Below are positions 47,332-59,654 of a DNA stretch of 64,000 nt, piece after piece. The first letter of the stretch is position 1. Every line of letters begins with the position of its first letter. The stretch spans positions 158,026 through 222,025 of the forward strand of contig JASJFT010000063.1 in assembly GCA_030770425.1 (NCBI GenBank). The letters run 5' to 3'. This DNA is from Darksidea phi. Its lineage: Eukaryota; Ascomycota; Dothideomycetes; Pleosporales; Lentitheciaceae. The notes under the pieces were generated by a model that worked only from the letters and a program-made list of their open reading frames with translations, was not told the origin of the DNA and made no database searches. Both the position numbers and the translations under genes were made by a program.

Positions 47332-48254
47332 CACTATGGAACAATTGTCTCATCCTTGATAGGGGCAAACAGTCTCTTTTTGCCCTCATCCTTGATCAGG
47401 CTAAACAGTACGTTTTTGACTTTATCAAGGAGGAGGGCAGAAATAATATTTTATAGCTTTTTTAAAATTTACTAATATTAAAATACCTAAAAAGTAGAAA
47501 AATACAATAATTAAAATTTACTCTATTCTCTATATAAACTATACTATATGTAATACTCGGTCTCCCCTTCTTCGTTCCCTCGAGCTCAGTAGCCGGCCTA
47601 TATCGAACTCAGTATCAGGCTTAGTATCAGGCTCAGCAGCTAACCTATATCGAGCTCGGCGGCTAACCTATATCGAGCTCAGGAGCTGGCTGATGTAGAG
47701 CTTAGTAGCTAGCCTATATCGAGCTTAGGAGGGTGCCTTACTTAGTCGTATAAACTATATAGTTCTTATTATATTACTACGAAGGAGGAGTAAGAGGGTA
47801 AGTATAAAGTATTAAGGTTGTTAAATATATAACGTAGAAGATTTTATGTGCTAGTATGTAAATACCCGCGAACACCCGCACGCCCTTAATACTACCCAAC
47901 GACCTCAGCCAGCTACTAAGCTCTATCGCAGCCAGCTACCGAGCCCGATATAGGCCAGCTGCTGAGCTCGATATCAGCTAGTTACTGAGCCTGATACTAA
48001 GCCTGATACTGAGCCTAATACTATACCTAATACTATGCCTAATACTGTGCCTGATACTGTGCCTGATACTATACCCCGATTCTTAATAAGGCTACCCTAA
48101 TCAAGGATAAGGACGCCCTCATCAAGGATAGGGGTTTGCCATATCAAGGATTGGGTGCACTCATCAAGGATGAGGACGCCCTTATTAAGGATAGGGGTTT
48201 GCCTCCTCAAGGATCGGGCGCACTCACCATGGATTAGGGCACGGTACCATAGTG
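47332..48254. mobile_element. Non-autonomous CACTA-type DNA transposon, 923 bp
   Basis: The ends form a terminal inverted repeat beginning CACTATGG: left 47332-47342 reads CACTATGGAAC, and the right end (48244-48254) reverse-complements to CACTATGGTAC. Both ends are flanked outside by ACA, a 3-bp target-site duplication as expected for the CACTA/EnSpm superfamily. Subterminal repeats fit too: CATCCTTGAT at 47351 and 47387 on the left, and inverted copies (ATCAAGGAT) at about 48100, 48121, 48143 and 48163 on the right. Inner blocks built around TATCGAGCTCAG (about 47590-47735) reappear inverted at about 47905-47985. No transposase frame is present, so movement would need an enzyme from elsewhere. 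Superfamily assignment is inference from ends and structure. Confidence 0.75.
47987..48075 (+). repeat. 12-bp degenerate tandem repeat inside the CACTA-type element
   Basis: About seven units of the form GCCTGATACTGA or GCCTAATACTAT run head to tail. They lie inward of the right subterminal repeats; a shorter inverted counterpart is seen in the left half (CAGTATCAGGC near 47612). Confidence 0.8.
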
Positions 48255-48499
48255 ACATCTACTTCGAGGCTGAGAGGCTTCTTGACTCAGACGGTCATCT
48301 AGAGAGTTACCGTGTGTCATCTATCTACGGTCTTGCTCCATCACTCACTAGAGTGATGATAGAAAAGTGGTTTCGGTTCCTTGTAAAGCAAGTTTTCAAT
48401 CCTTCATCTGAACCCCAGAAATCCAAGCCCTGAATCAGGTACAAACTCACCATATTCGTGCATTTGATCGCTCATTCGCAACAGATGATCATACTTTCT

Positions 48500-49199
48500 T
48501 TCGATCTTCGTCCTCAAATGCGGACTCAGCTTCTGAGCTTCTTACTGGACTCTTTTCTAAGGTTCGGAGTTAGTCACTCATACCAAGCACACCAATACTT
48601 TCTCCTAGAGCTTCACGTCTACACGACGAAGCTGTATGGTCGATCCGGAATCTCGTTCGTCGCGCCGAGATACATGGAACAGCGCAGCTAACACGCGAGA
48701 AAGAGTACTACTTCAGACTGCATGATGTCGCACGACACGCAATCCACGTCTCCGAGACTCTTCATGTTGCACTCGCTTTTGTGGAATCCATGATCAAAGA
48801 AAGCGACCTTTGCTTCGTCTCACGCCCCCCAACAGACGTCCCAAGCTTACAGAGCCGCAACCAAATCCACCCGCGGCTCGCATTCACAGCTAATAAACTT
48901 TGAAATTTCCTGTCTCGCCCAGATTCTAACAAAAGCCGTTTAGATAACGAGTTCGCCCTCTCATTCAATATTCTCTCCCTGTTTCAATCCAAAACAAGCA
49001 TCAAGACCGGGCAAGCAGCGTAGGCGGACGGTGCGACGCTGAAGATGATTGGTTTCTTGACCATGACGGTTCTGCCTGCCACGTTTGTGAGCGCTATGTC
49101 TAGTATAAGCTACTTCGGGTTCAACATTGAGCTGTATAGGTGGGCCGTGTTAAAAGACTTCTGGATATATTAGCTCATTGTTGCTCCAGTGTCCTGAGT
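48500..49199 (+). pseudogene. Decayed CorA-like magnesium-transporter family gene
   Basis: Landmarks of fungal CorA-like proteins occur in order: LHDEAVWSIRNLVRRAE, a helical segment REKEYYFRLHDVARHAIHVSETLHVAL, then SNKSRLDNEFALSFN, and a membrane segment MIGFLTMTVLPATFVSAM. In-frame stops interrupt it at about 48570, 48902 and 49021, and the segment after the membrane helix also ends in stops. The expected GMN-type motif after the helix is absent (SSISYFGF instead), which is also usual in divergent fungal CorA-like proteins. The N-terminal half is not recognisable here. The gene lies just right of the CACTA-type element, in the same decayed island. Confidence 0.6.
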
Positions 49200-50856
49200 G
49201 AGCTTGTTGATGTGGAAGTACTGAAACCGGCTTTTCCTGATGACGGATGCGGATTAATGGCCTGTTTGACTTCGGTCTGCCTGAATCGCTGCACACAAGA
49301 CACGATATACCGTGAGATTACAGATTGAAAGAGTTTATGCCAGGCTTAAGACGTAATCGGAGTTCCGCAATGCTGTTCACATTGTTTAGTTATAATATCA
49401 GGATCGTCTTTTTCGTACACGTCGAAGTGTCCGATTATACCAAAAAATCTAAACTACATGAAGTTAAAGTAACTTAATTATGACATTGGAGTCATTCACG
49501 TCAGGAGGCGGTGGCCATACTTGCTGCGAAGGAGGAGGTGGAGCTGTTGACGAGCTGGGTGTGGGAGGGTGGAGAGATGTTCGTTACGGCATCGGGAGGG
49601 CCATGAGGTGGTTCTCGACTGCCACGATGGTTCGTGTCGATGAGTCGACCATGACGAATGGTGTGGTCGCGTTAGTCATAGTTCTTGTGGTGGTTGAGCA
49701 TACCGAGAACGCTGTAGAAATGATATTACGCCTGTTGTAGTTGCGCGGGAAATATTGCGGTGGAGGTGGGCTCTCACACATCTTGCCGCTACGCACCTTG
49801 CTAAAACCCGGTGAAGATATATGACAACTCCCTTTCATAAGATGGCTTAATCATAGCTTGGAAGGTGAGTTGCGTTCGTAACGCGTAATAGGTTGGATAT
49901 TCTAACACTATATACGTGTGCATTCCAACAGATAGCTGGGCGCATCAGTCATCTGAGCTCAACGCAATCTGATTCGAGCAAGAAGGGTTTTGTGAAACTG
50001 GGATCGGTAATTTCAATAAATCTAGAACAAGGCTGACCCACATGCTTAGAGCTCTCACATTATCGCCGGTTACATGTATCGCCCTCACTTCTTTCGCTGG
50101 CACTTCCCATAGGATCCTACTTCTCCGTGCGCGCAGGATGCAAAACGATGCTCTCCCGCTGGACACTTCGGACAATCTAGATATTGGGACGTGTAGTGTT
50201 TTCCTTTGCCTGAATGAGAAGTGAGTTGCAGACGCTGAACAACCTTTCGATAAAGCACGTACATATGCAGCAGACGTAATATCTGTTATCCGTCTTCGTT
50301 GACCGGTTGTTTGTCCTGCCCTAGTTCCGGAGAGCTGTCTTCAGACATTTCGTGGGGCTCTTCAGCTATTGATCAAGTTGGGGTTGTGAACTGCCGATAT
50401 GAGGTTTGCGATAGCACGGCTGTAACTACACGGCTGTAACTACTCCGCTCTGTGTTCCCGAGAGATTTATATAATTTTTTTGGGTCGAAAGATGATTTTG
50501 TTACGCAAGATTTGATGGGTACGAGCGAAATATTTGAGAAAGAAGCTGGAAGAGTCATAACTTTAAAGCTGACTTTGTACCATAGATCAAGGCGCGGATG
50601 ACGTGGCGGTTGACTCACATTCACGTTGCAAACGAGGAACTGTAAGTACCAAACTTCATAAGCTCTTTTTGGCCAACCCGGGCGGGGGGATATCTAATGC
50701 TTCCTGGTACATATCTCGACGTTTGAAGACTCATCAGCTAACACGTCATGGCCTACACCGTATTGCTTTTACCATGTACCCAGGCTCCTAGTGACCTCCA
50801 TTGCTAGCTTCATCATCTACATTCGCTACCGTTAACCACTATTTTCACACCTTCAA
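49200..50856. other. Gene-poor region
   Basis: Frames at 49480-49740 (plus) and 49838-49584 (minus) overlap and lack motifs. No gene, RNA or repeat is supported. Confidence 0.45.
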
Positions 50857-52461
50857 TCAACCGCCTTTTGCCTTCTCCGCCTTCTCCGCCTTCACTAGAC
50901 TCCGATAATGATTCCTCACAGCGTTTTCCGTTCTTCCCGTAAAGAACTTCTCCGCCAGTACCCCGAACGGAATCCGATCTGTAACATTCAATATACACAT
51001 CAGCGCGCGGGAGTCCTCGGCAGCCCAGATCGCCCCCTTCTTCGCAGGAGAAGCGTGGTAGTTCTCCACCGAGGTGAAACGCTTTGGCCAGCCGTGCTTA
51101 TTGAGCGCATTTTTAAGCTTGGTCCGTGTGTTGTTTGCAATATGGGCGCGTTCGATGGACTGGATGACTTCAGAGCGGCGTTGTTGGAGAAAGGCGCTAC
51201 CGGTTTGAGATTTCTTGCTGGACAGTTGAGCGGCAGGAGAGGGGTCTAAAGTATCCTTCATGGGTTGTACATAGCTAGTCGGGGTTGGCGTGCCCTCTAC
51301 ACATTGCACACGGCCCATTGGAGTCGGGGTGGCCTCTTTTCCATCGTCGACGTCTATTTCATCTCCATCGGCCTGAATTCCTTCAACCTCCTGCGATGCC
51401 TTGCTCAAGAGGTGTTGGTGATATACCGCACATTCCTTAGGCGTCTTATGCGGTATATACCTCGTTGAGATCTCTTCATAACTAAGGCCGTCATTCGCCA
51501 ACTGTACGAGCATCTCTTGGTCGCTGTAGAGCCACTTTCTAGGCAAAGTCTGTATACCGCGCTTCTTCTTTTCGTTGCTCGGTGTTGATTGAACGGCAGT
51601 CATGCTGTGGCCCGGGAAATGCTGTGGCCAGATTTGCTTCGCTGTCATCCCGGTTTGTGAGGTGTTCACGAGAAATTTCTTTCCTTCGTCTTCGCTTTTG
51701 TGAGAGTGGTCGCTATACGGAGTTTCGGAATGAAGGCCTAATCTTTTTCAGTACAATGCATAGAAAGTGGGTTTAGTACTTGTTGCTCTAGAGTTGAAAC
51801 ATCGCTGTTCAGGAGATTACGACGCCGGTTACTCACGTGGTAGCTTGTCCTCTGACTGTACGCGCACTGTGTTCGGAAGACGTTTGCTGGATGTAGGAGT
51901 GCGCAGCGGTGGGACGACATAGTCTGAAGTGCCGTAAAGGTTTTGCTGGTCCTGAAAGTTCTCACTCGCAAAATGACCTGAATCCTTTCTAGCTGACAAG
52001 GCCACTGTGCCCTGTTGCTCAGTCTTCACTTCTGCTGCTGGCTCGTACTGGTCGCCCATGATCTCAAACAGCTTTTCCTCACACTCTTCTGCCGTTCGTC
52101 CCTCAAAGAATACCGGCGCGATCCAGGTGCTGGGCAACTTGAACACCTTGCGAAGTAGGAGCAAGGGCGCCTCGTCTTCTTTAGGCCACGGAGAGCCAGG
52201 GGTAAGGCTCCAAGCTGCAGCATCCATTGTTCGGAGATGGAGAGGCCAGCCAACCTTGTCGAGCTCGTAGATCATGGCGACCCGAAAGTTCTCATGGATG
52301 CACAGGATTTGTCCAGTCAAGTAGATGTGAAAACTGCATAGAGGATTCTGCTCGCGCCATCGAATGTTGAAAGGCGCGTCTGGACGCAGCTCTTCGTTTG
52401 TAAGGCCGAAGAACGAGTCTGGTGGTGGCGAACACTCTGGGGCCGTTTCTTGGAGGTCCAT
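50857..52461 (-). CDS. Myb/SANT-like nuclear protein
   Basis: Two exons (52461-51837, 51737-50857) give 501 residues. The N-terminal 200 residues form a conserved-looking but unnamed region (FNIRWREQNPLCSFHIYL, KVGWPLHLRTMDAAAW). After a linker there are two Myb/SANT-type helical units: one begins RKWLYSDQEMLVQLANDGLSYEEIS and one near the C-terminus has IWAAEDSRALMCIL and GRTENAVRNHYRSL. The second carries a Trp and a basic third helix suited to DNA contact. A role in transcription or chromatin is inferred; no ortholog is named with confidence. The Met at 52461 is the first ATG in frame (context GCGGC-ATG). The intron of 99 bp contains TAA-type branch sites. Confidence 0.75.
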
Positions 52462-54287
52462 GCCGCGTGTCTCGCCTAGAGTTAACGCGCGCTGATGCGG
52501 GAAGGGTGCCAATGATAACCCGGATGGGCGTTGTCGCGTTGATACCTAAGATATGTAAATATAAGTGCCGGCGACCATGACGTCGCCCTAGACAGCCGCC
52601 AGAAAATTTTCTCTCCGAGTGAAAGAGAGTCGACGGCTAGTCGAAAGTGAGAGAGGAAGTGATCTAGACAGTGATTGGATTTGTAGTGAAGGCATTGTGC
52701 ATGTTCGCTTCACCGCGTAAGAAAACTAGTATGGAGTGAGAAATGAGGGATTTGCAAAAGTGAGAGGACGTTGTCAACCGTATGGAAGTTGATGCCTCGG
52801 TGTGTTTAATTGCTTTTTTCCTGTAATACATTCGTCACTACAGTACTTTGTTCGGGGAAAAGCACGTTTAGCACCTAACAGTTTGCATCGCAGTTGTGTG
52901 AAAGAGGAGGCTGAGATTATCCGAAGGTATGTTAACTAATGCAGTTCTAGTGCAACTAGTGCTCATTATCCCGTAGTGTTCCGACACTTACCTCCAGTAA
53001 GTGTTGAGCGATGTCTGGAATTGAAGGACAATGTGCCTAGAAATGAGAAAGTTCGTAGTGATGAGGAGAAGACAGAGCTACAATACGATTAGAAACGAGA
53101 GCTAGAATCCATGCTAAGTTTGTGTCGACTGTACGATACGATGTTTAAGTTTAGTGGCGATGTTTGCGCTACGTCGAAAACACCAGCTGCTGTCTCATCG
53201 TGTGGATGTATAACTACAGGGGGAATCGAGCTCTATACCTAGTCAGCACATCGCTCTAGGCAAAGTTTGTCTAGCCCATGGGTTCACAATATATGTAGAT
53301 CGAGTGACCGGCGCCGAATACCACCAAGAATGACAACCTCCCCTCGGACTTGAGGACACTTTTTCCCTTTTTGTTGATTATGTACGGGGTCAAAGCCTTC
53401 TCCTAGAAAGTTTTTCTTTAGCCAGGATATGTGAGGTTAGCAGCAGGTCTGTAGACACCCACCCAACTGCGGATCCAATCAGGCAGACACTGCGCGTTAG
53501 CCATGTTGCTCTGTCGGATGTATGTATCCTTGTTTAAAATGATGTTGCTGTATTTGTTTAGATATAAGTAATCAACGTAGGAGGGCGTCTGACTCTCAGA
53601 GGCGAATCAGCCGATCCAATGTTAAGCGTGACTACGTTGATATCTTCGCCCTCGCTTGCGTTGTTTTGATCGAAAAAGAATTTGACGGAAGTAGGATCAT
53701 AGTAGTCTCCATATGATCCCGTGAAGATGCCCAATTGGCGAGACACGTAGCTTACTCTGGTCATCGCAGCAGGTCGCAAACACTGAAGTCTCGGCTTTCT
53801 GTCCCACTGTTGATTGGTTGCGATTCGTCTATGGTGAGGCACGCCTTCCATGGCCATACGCACAAGAGATAGTCCCTTCGGAGTGAGCCAGGATGATAGA
53901 GAGAGCCGTATCCGATATGGAGAGATTCAAATGCAAATGCATTGGCAACGAATTGTCATGTGCACTTCGCCCCGTATCACTTGGACGAAAAAAGCTAGCT
54001 CATCTTGGCAAGATAGGGAGCGATCTTGACATCAACATCCATGCATGACGGCCGATCGCTAGCACCTACGAACCTCATTCTAATGCCGTCACTTTGAACC
54101 CTCCATTCTCCCACGTCGTCTTGGCAGATCGCTCCGCCCTTCTGTGACCGCGTTATCCACGAAACCTTGCTGCCTGTCTCTACCCTGTAGCCTACCTCAG
54201 AAACCTTGCCCGGGGCCACCGACCAAGCTCCGCACTTCCTCGACCGTACGACACCCTGCTTCCACGCTTCACGATCCACACGACGCC
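52462..54287. other. Intergenic region
   Basis: Divergent spacer between the Myb-like gene and YPT7. Minus-strand frames at 53863-53558 and 54279-53995 start at GTG rather than ATG and show no family motif. No gene is supported. Confidence 0.45.
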
Positions 54288-55173
54288 ATGGCTTCCCGCA
54301 AGAAGGTTCTCCTTAAGGTATATTAGCTTCGTGACGGATCTGTTATCCGGTGCTAACAGTAGGCAGGTTATTATCCTCGGCGACAGCGGGGTCGGCAAGA
54401 CGAGCTTGATGAATCAATACGTATGATGCTGCCCTCAATACATGAGCACACATGTCGTGCTCTTTTCTCAAGAGATGTCTGATCCTTGCGCAGGTCAACA
54501 AGAAGTTTAGCGCGAGCTACAAAGCGACCATTGGTGCCGACTTCCTCACGAAAGAGGTCCTAGTAGACGACCGGTTGGTGACAATGCAGGTGGGTACACA
54601 TGCAAGGGTATTTGGCTAGGGCTGATAAGGGGCAGTTATGGGATACCGCCGGCCAGGAGCGATTCCAGTCGTTAGGCGTAGCCTTCTACCGCGGTGCCGA
54701 CTGCTGCGTGCTCGTCTACGATGTGAACAACTCTAAGAGCTTCGATACGCTGGACAGCTGGCGAGACGAGTTCTTGGTGCAGGCCAGCCCTATGGACCCG
54801 GAAAGTTTTCCCTTTGTTGTCATTGGCAACAAGATCGACGTAGAGGAAAGCAAAAGGATGGTGAGTGCTTTATACTAATCATATGTGCAGAAGCTAAGGG
54901 TACACCAGATCTCGCAGAAGCGTGCCATGACGTATTGCCAGTCCAAAGGTGGCATTCCATATTTCGAGACCAGCGCAAAAGAAGCCATCAACGTCGAACA
55001 GGCTTTTGAAGGTAATGTTCACAGATTCTCAACTTGGCCGGTGTCTAACGTGCACGTTCGCAGTTATCGCGCGGCAAGCACTAGCCCAAGAGGAGGTCGG
55101 CGAATTCAATTCCGATTTCCCTGAGACGATCCCGATAGACCTCAAGGGCAACGAGGGTGGATGCGCGTGCTGA
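54288..55173 (+). CDS. YPT7: Rab7-type small GTPase Ypt7
   Basis: Six exons (54288-54317, 54367-54420, 54494-54589, 54636-54860, 54909-55011, 55064-55173) give 205 residues, the usual fungal Rab7 length. GTP-binding motifs are complete: GDSGVGKT, the switch I Thr in [22 protein letters not shown] and ETSAK. The C-terminus GGCAC carries the two cysteines for geranylgeranylation. The acceptor at 54908 rather than the earlier AG at 54890 is preferred because it restores [15 protein letters not shown] without insertion. Ypt7 on late endosomes and vacuoles recruits HOPS, of which Vps16 (31803-34587) is a subunit. The five short introns are typical for the gene. Confidence 0.97.
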
Positions 55174-55640
55174 TTTGGAAGGACATGCATGCATCAGTAC
55201 ATGTTGCCTGGAGTGGAGTCTGGCGTCTGGCGTCGTATACCTTCGTGGGGGCGCATCTTTACTGCCTATTCTTTTGTTCTCAGGTTGAATGATTTACATA
55301 GTTGCATATATAGCTGCCTACAATGCACGACTCTAAATGCGCATGACCCATTCTTGTGTTGCCTCCGAGGCCTTGATCCGATGGCACGCTGACGCCACTG
55401 GCACTAGCCACAACCCCTGCCGCAGCCGTTAGAACGCCGAAACACTCGCGCTCCAGCATTATCGGTCACACTCAGAAACCACGCGGCACAGCCCAGCCTT
55501 CATTCTCGCCCCAGTGGTCACCCGCAGGCCATATTGATGGGCACCGCTCCGCTAAATGCCGCGCGACCGCTGACTTTCATTTCCGACACCTCTCCTCGAC
55601 GCCCTCCTTAGCCCAGACCTTGAGCACCGCAACCAACATC
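55174..55640. other. Intergenic region
   Basis: 3' flank of YPT7 and promoter of the transporter gene. Pyrimidine-rich stretches appear at about 55560-55620. No other feature is seen. Confidence 0.6.
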
Positions 55641-57179
55641 ATGGCGCCGTCGTCCCCTCTTTTAGCCACAACTTTGTCGCGACAGAATAGCGAGGATGCT
55701 CCAGGGGGCTATAGTGGAGAAGTTGGGAGCCCGATACGATCACCGGCGAGCGTGGTCAGTGTATGGAACGAGCGCAAGAAGCCGCGTGGTCGGTGGAGAC
55801 ACGCGATCGGGATATTACTGTTGCTGGCCACAGTTTTCCTATGGACGGCGTCAAATTTTCTAGCGAGTGTATGTGCTTCTAAATTTCTAGTCATTTACAT
55901 CTAAACCCCCAGAAAGCAAGCAAGCGGAGGAACAAAAACTAACAACGTTGCATAGACCATCTTCGCCGACGACTCCTACTCCAAACCCTACTTTGTAACC
56001 TATGTGAACACCGCCTTCTTCATGATACCCCTCCTTCCTATGTTTTTGAAGCACGCCTGGGATGACCGCCAAAACACGATAAAGCAACAACCCCTCCTTG
56101 CCCAAATCCGCGACCTCCTCCAGCGGCGTGTTGGGCGCTACAAGCTTATCCGCGACCATGAATCTGCTCCCGGCTCCTCCATATCCTCTAAATCAAGCCG
56201 CGACCGCAGTTCCGGCGCAACCTCTCTTCTGCTCGGCGATGAAATGGGCGAGAGTCAGGAAATAGACGAAGCTATGAAGGAGGAAGACGAAGGGTTGACA
56301 TTAGCGGAGACCGTGAGGCTCTCGCTGGAATTCTGCCTGCTGTGGTTCTTAGCAAACTACTTTGCCGCCGCCTGTCTCGAATACACCACTGTCGCCTCCT
56401 CTACCATCCTCGCCTCTACCTCCTCTATATGGACCCTGCTTAGCGGCACCCTCATGCGTGTCGAACGCTTCACCCTCCGCAAATTTGCTGGCGTGTGCGC
56501 CTCGCTTGTCGGCGTTATCCTCATATCCTCCGTTGATGTGTCAGGCTCTACCGACGAAAACCGCGGCTCTTTCCCACACAAGACACCTCGCGAGCTTGCG
56601 ATTGGCGACACGATGGCGCTTGTGAGTGCCGTGTTGTATGGCTTCTACGCAGTGTTTATGAAGAAACGGATCAGTGATGAGAGTAAGGTGAACATGCCGC
56701 TGTTCTTTGGATTGGTGGGGACGGCGAATGTGTTATTGCTCTGGCCGGGATTGGTTATCCTACATTGGACTGGTATCGAAACATTCGAATTGCCGCCCAC
56801 CAACAAGATTCTCACTATTGTCATGGTGAACTCCGCGTCTTCCCTCGTGTCCGACTTCTGCTGGGCTTACTCGATGCTCCTCACCAGTCCGCTTATCGTT
56901 ACCGTTGGTCTTAGCTTGACCATCCCTCTGTCTCTGGTTGGGCAAATGGTACTTGATAAGCAATACAGCGGTCCGCTATATTGGGTCGGCGCTGTTGTTG
57001 TAGTGCTCTCTTTTATTTTTATCAATAGAGAAGATAAGAAAGACGAGGAGGAAGGGCTGCAGGACCAAGGTGTAGAGCCAATTCTGTCACCAATATTTAC
57101 AAGAGAAAGCTTTCACAGTCGGAGGGGTAGCATTAGGAGTGTGAGAAGTCGGAGGAGCGGGAGCATAGCTGGGCCCTAA
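55641..57179 (+). CDS. SLC35F5/YML018C-like drug/metabolite transporter of the vacuolar membrane
   Basis: Two exons (55641-55868, 55956-57179) give 483 residues. A polar N-terminus precedes about ten membrane helices, beginning with ILLLLATVFLWTASNFLAS. Motifs such as YFVTYVNTAFFMIPL, EYTTVASSTILASTSSIWTLL and SLTIPLSLVGQMVL are those of the SLC35F5 branch (yeast YML018C and Thi74). A charged loop of about 90 residues separates helices 2 and 3. The C-terminal tail is Arg/Ser-rich. Yeast YML018C is vacuolar; the substrate is not established. The Met at 55641 follows an open but ATG-less upstream stretch. Confidence 0.9.
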
Positions 57180-57726
57180 ATGCTCTTGATACTGGATCGG
57201 CATGTTGCATAGAGGACACTGCATTGTTTAGATTTCATATCGCATGACATGGCGTTGGAGGCATACATATAGCAGAGGACGGTTTTGCATACGCTCAGGA
57301 TAGTGTACCATACTGTATTCTTATCCCAAATTTTATACTCCCGTAACGATCGCGATCTCGTCAACTGCCGCTATAGTGGATATTTTTTGTGGACATATAT
57401 GTACGGCTTAGAAGCCTTGCAATCTATATATATCTAGAGTTAGGAAACCTACCCTTAGAGTGTTAACACTGTATACGATATAGTAAAAGACAGTTCTATC
57501 GTTATTACTTAGCTTCTCTTCTAATAGTTTCTATATCAATCACTCGAATCCATCCATACGAAATTCCACTTCTTAAAGAGCTCTTGTACAGGTCATGCAC
57601 AATAAAGGAAACACCACTTATACTCCCGTAGACTGCTAGCTCGCATATCATCTTGCTTCATGCGGTTGCATTCCTCAAGCCATTGATCGTACAACAAAAT
57701 AACTTTTTTGCTGAAAGGTCTTACAC
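57180..57726. other. Convergent 3' intergenic region
   Basis: AT-rich spacer between the convergent ends of two transporter genes. Pyrimidine and TATA-rich stretches occur at about 57410-57500. No gene is seen. Confidence 0.55.
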
Positions 57727-59654
57727 TCACTGTAGCGCTCGTTTCCTCCTCTCAGTAACACCAACAAACACAAGCGCAACAAACATTCCAAACGCGCCCA
57801 ACGCGACAGAAAACCAATACGCCGCCCGCAATCCCACAAGCCGGATCTCTGTCGCCTGCGCACTCATATCGGAAAGCGACGCAGGATGCACCCCTCTCTT
57901 CTGCTCTTCGTGCTCAAGCGTGTACCTATGCACCGTCCCGGCAAAGCCTAGACCGCACGAAATGCTATAGTTGACCATAGTGCTGACGAGACTAGCGGCT
58001 ATGCCTTGTTTCTCTTTCGGCAGGGCGGAGGACAGCAGGATGTTGGCGGCGGGGTAGCTGAGGTTCATTGCGCCGGGCATGATTAGGACGGAAATGAAGG
58101 TTTGAGCCCAGTAGGTTTGCGTGAGTGGCATGGTGACGAGGAGGAGCGAGCCGAGCATGAAGAAGGTCATAGAGATAAGCATGACGTAGCTCACTCCGAA
58201 TCGTTGGATCAGCCAGACAGTCAAGAAGGCGAAGAGCACGCCGGTGATTGCCACCGGTGACGTTTCGGCCGATGTGAGGAGTGCAGAGTGGCCTCGGAGA
58301 TGCTCCAGGAAGAGATAGAGGTAGTATGCCCATATACCGTGGGACGCCCACCCTACTGCTATGCAGGTCAGGGCAAATATGGCATCGACGCCGAGGCCAC
58401 GGATGGGGATGAGTGGGAAGTCCGTAGCGTAGAGCTCGACAAGGATAAACGCTATCATGAAGAGGATTCCGACACCGAGAAGAGTGCCGATGTAGGGATT
58501 CGCCCACGTAACGAGTGGAGCTTGGTTCAAGGCGAAATTGATGAGAACAAGACCGAAAACGCCAGTGACGGAGCCCCACCAATCGAACTGTTGGCGTTGC
58601 CCGTTTGGCCCTCTCTCTGATGGCCCTTGGACGTTTTCGTCTGGAAGGATGATGAAGGCGAGGCCCATGACGATGAGACAAACGATAGACAGAATCCAGA
58701 AGCACCATGGCCACCAAGCTAGGTCAGCAAGCAGCGCGGAGAATACGGCGCCTGCTGTAGCGCCTAGTGGTCCGCAGGCACCGAAGCAGGCGAATCCGAT
58801 CATGCGCTTTTGCCCGGCAGGGAGGGTACGTCCGATTAACGCAACGGCGTTCGGTACGAGGAGTGCAGGACCTAGATATCGTTGGTCTAATGGTGCCCAA
58901 AGAGAAAGAATATAACCTACCGATGCCCTGGAAAGCGCGACATATACTGAATAGGATGTTGTTCGATGCGTAGGAGAAGCCTGCGATGAGCGACCAGACC
59001 CCGAACCAGAGCCATCCGATGAGATATATACGTTTGTGACCGTACATGTCTCCTAATCGACCTGTAAATTTTCAATATGGATATAGAATTCCGTGTGGCA
59101 ATTCTCGCAAAGCATGGCTGGGGGGGTTGGGTTCAGAATGCCTGTGTCCAAACGCCGGGCATGTTACACGTACCTGCAGGTAGAATGAAGGTACCGACAC
59201 TCATACTGAAGGAAGCCGAGAACCAGCTTAGTGTCCCGTAGTCTTCGATCTTAAAGTAGTCTGCCAACACTAGAACAGGTGCGACTGTTTGGTTCAAGGC
59301 GCTTAGTGAGAGAAATTGTGAGATGCATGTAATGATGATGAAGGCAACTTCCTTCGTCCTGGTTGTTGACGGTTCCGCGACTTGTGGTAGGGGAATTTCG
59401 TGAAGAATGTCCGATGCGTTGCTGCTCGGAAGAGTAGAGTCATCTTGCTGCTTCTCCTTGCCGTTCTTCGAGAGGTAGTCTCCGTGGGATGCGAGCTGGT
59501 TAGTCACCGAAGGTAGGTCGAGCGCCTGAGCTCTGTGCTGCGCGAGCTGTGCCATTGACGGGGCACTGGTAGAATCCCATTTTTCTTGTTTGGAAGGCGA
59601 CATAGGAGCGGACGAAAAGTCAGGGAATGAAGTGGTGCTCGTGTACGGTCCCAT
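57727..59654 (-). CDS. MFS efflux transporter, DHA2/ATR1-like
   Basis: Three exons (59654-59174, 59061-58921, 58871-57727) give 588 residues. A long hydrophilic N-terminus (about 110 residues) is followed by about 14 membrane helices. Motif A reads GRLGDMYGHKR after the first splice. FSICRAFQGIGPALLVPNAVALIG spans the second splice and is typical of this subfamily. The nearest known group by eye is yeast Atr1 and its fungal homologs, which export aminotriazole or borate and other compounds by proton antiport. The substrate here is unknown. The Met at 59654 has no competing in-frame start. The first intron is 112 bp. Confidence 0.9.

Noticed and set aside
49480..49838. Overlapping open frames on both strands
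   Set aside because: Glycine-rich on one strand and Ser/Thr-rich on the other, with no conserved motif; explained by local composition.
53558..54279. Two minus-strand frames upstream of YPT7
   Set aside because: Both begin at GTG, not ATG, lack motifs, and the second overlaps the YPT7 promoter.
54891..54908. Six extra codons in YPT7 from the earlier AG acceptor
   Set aside because: They would insert KLRVHQ between strictly conserved residues; the acceptor at 54908 restores the usual 205 residues.
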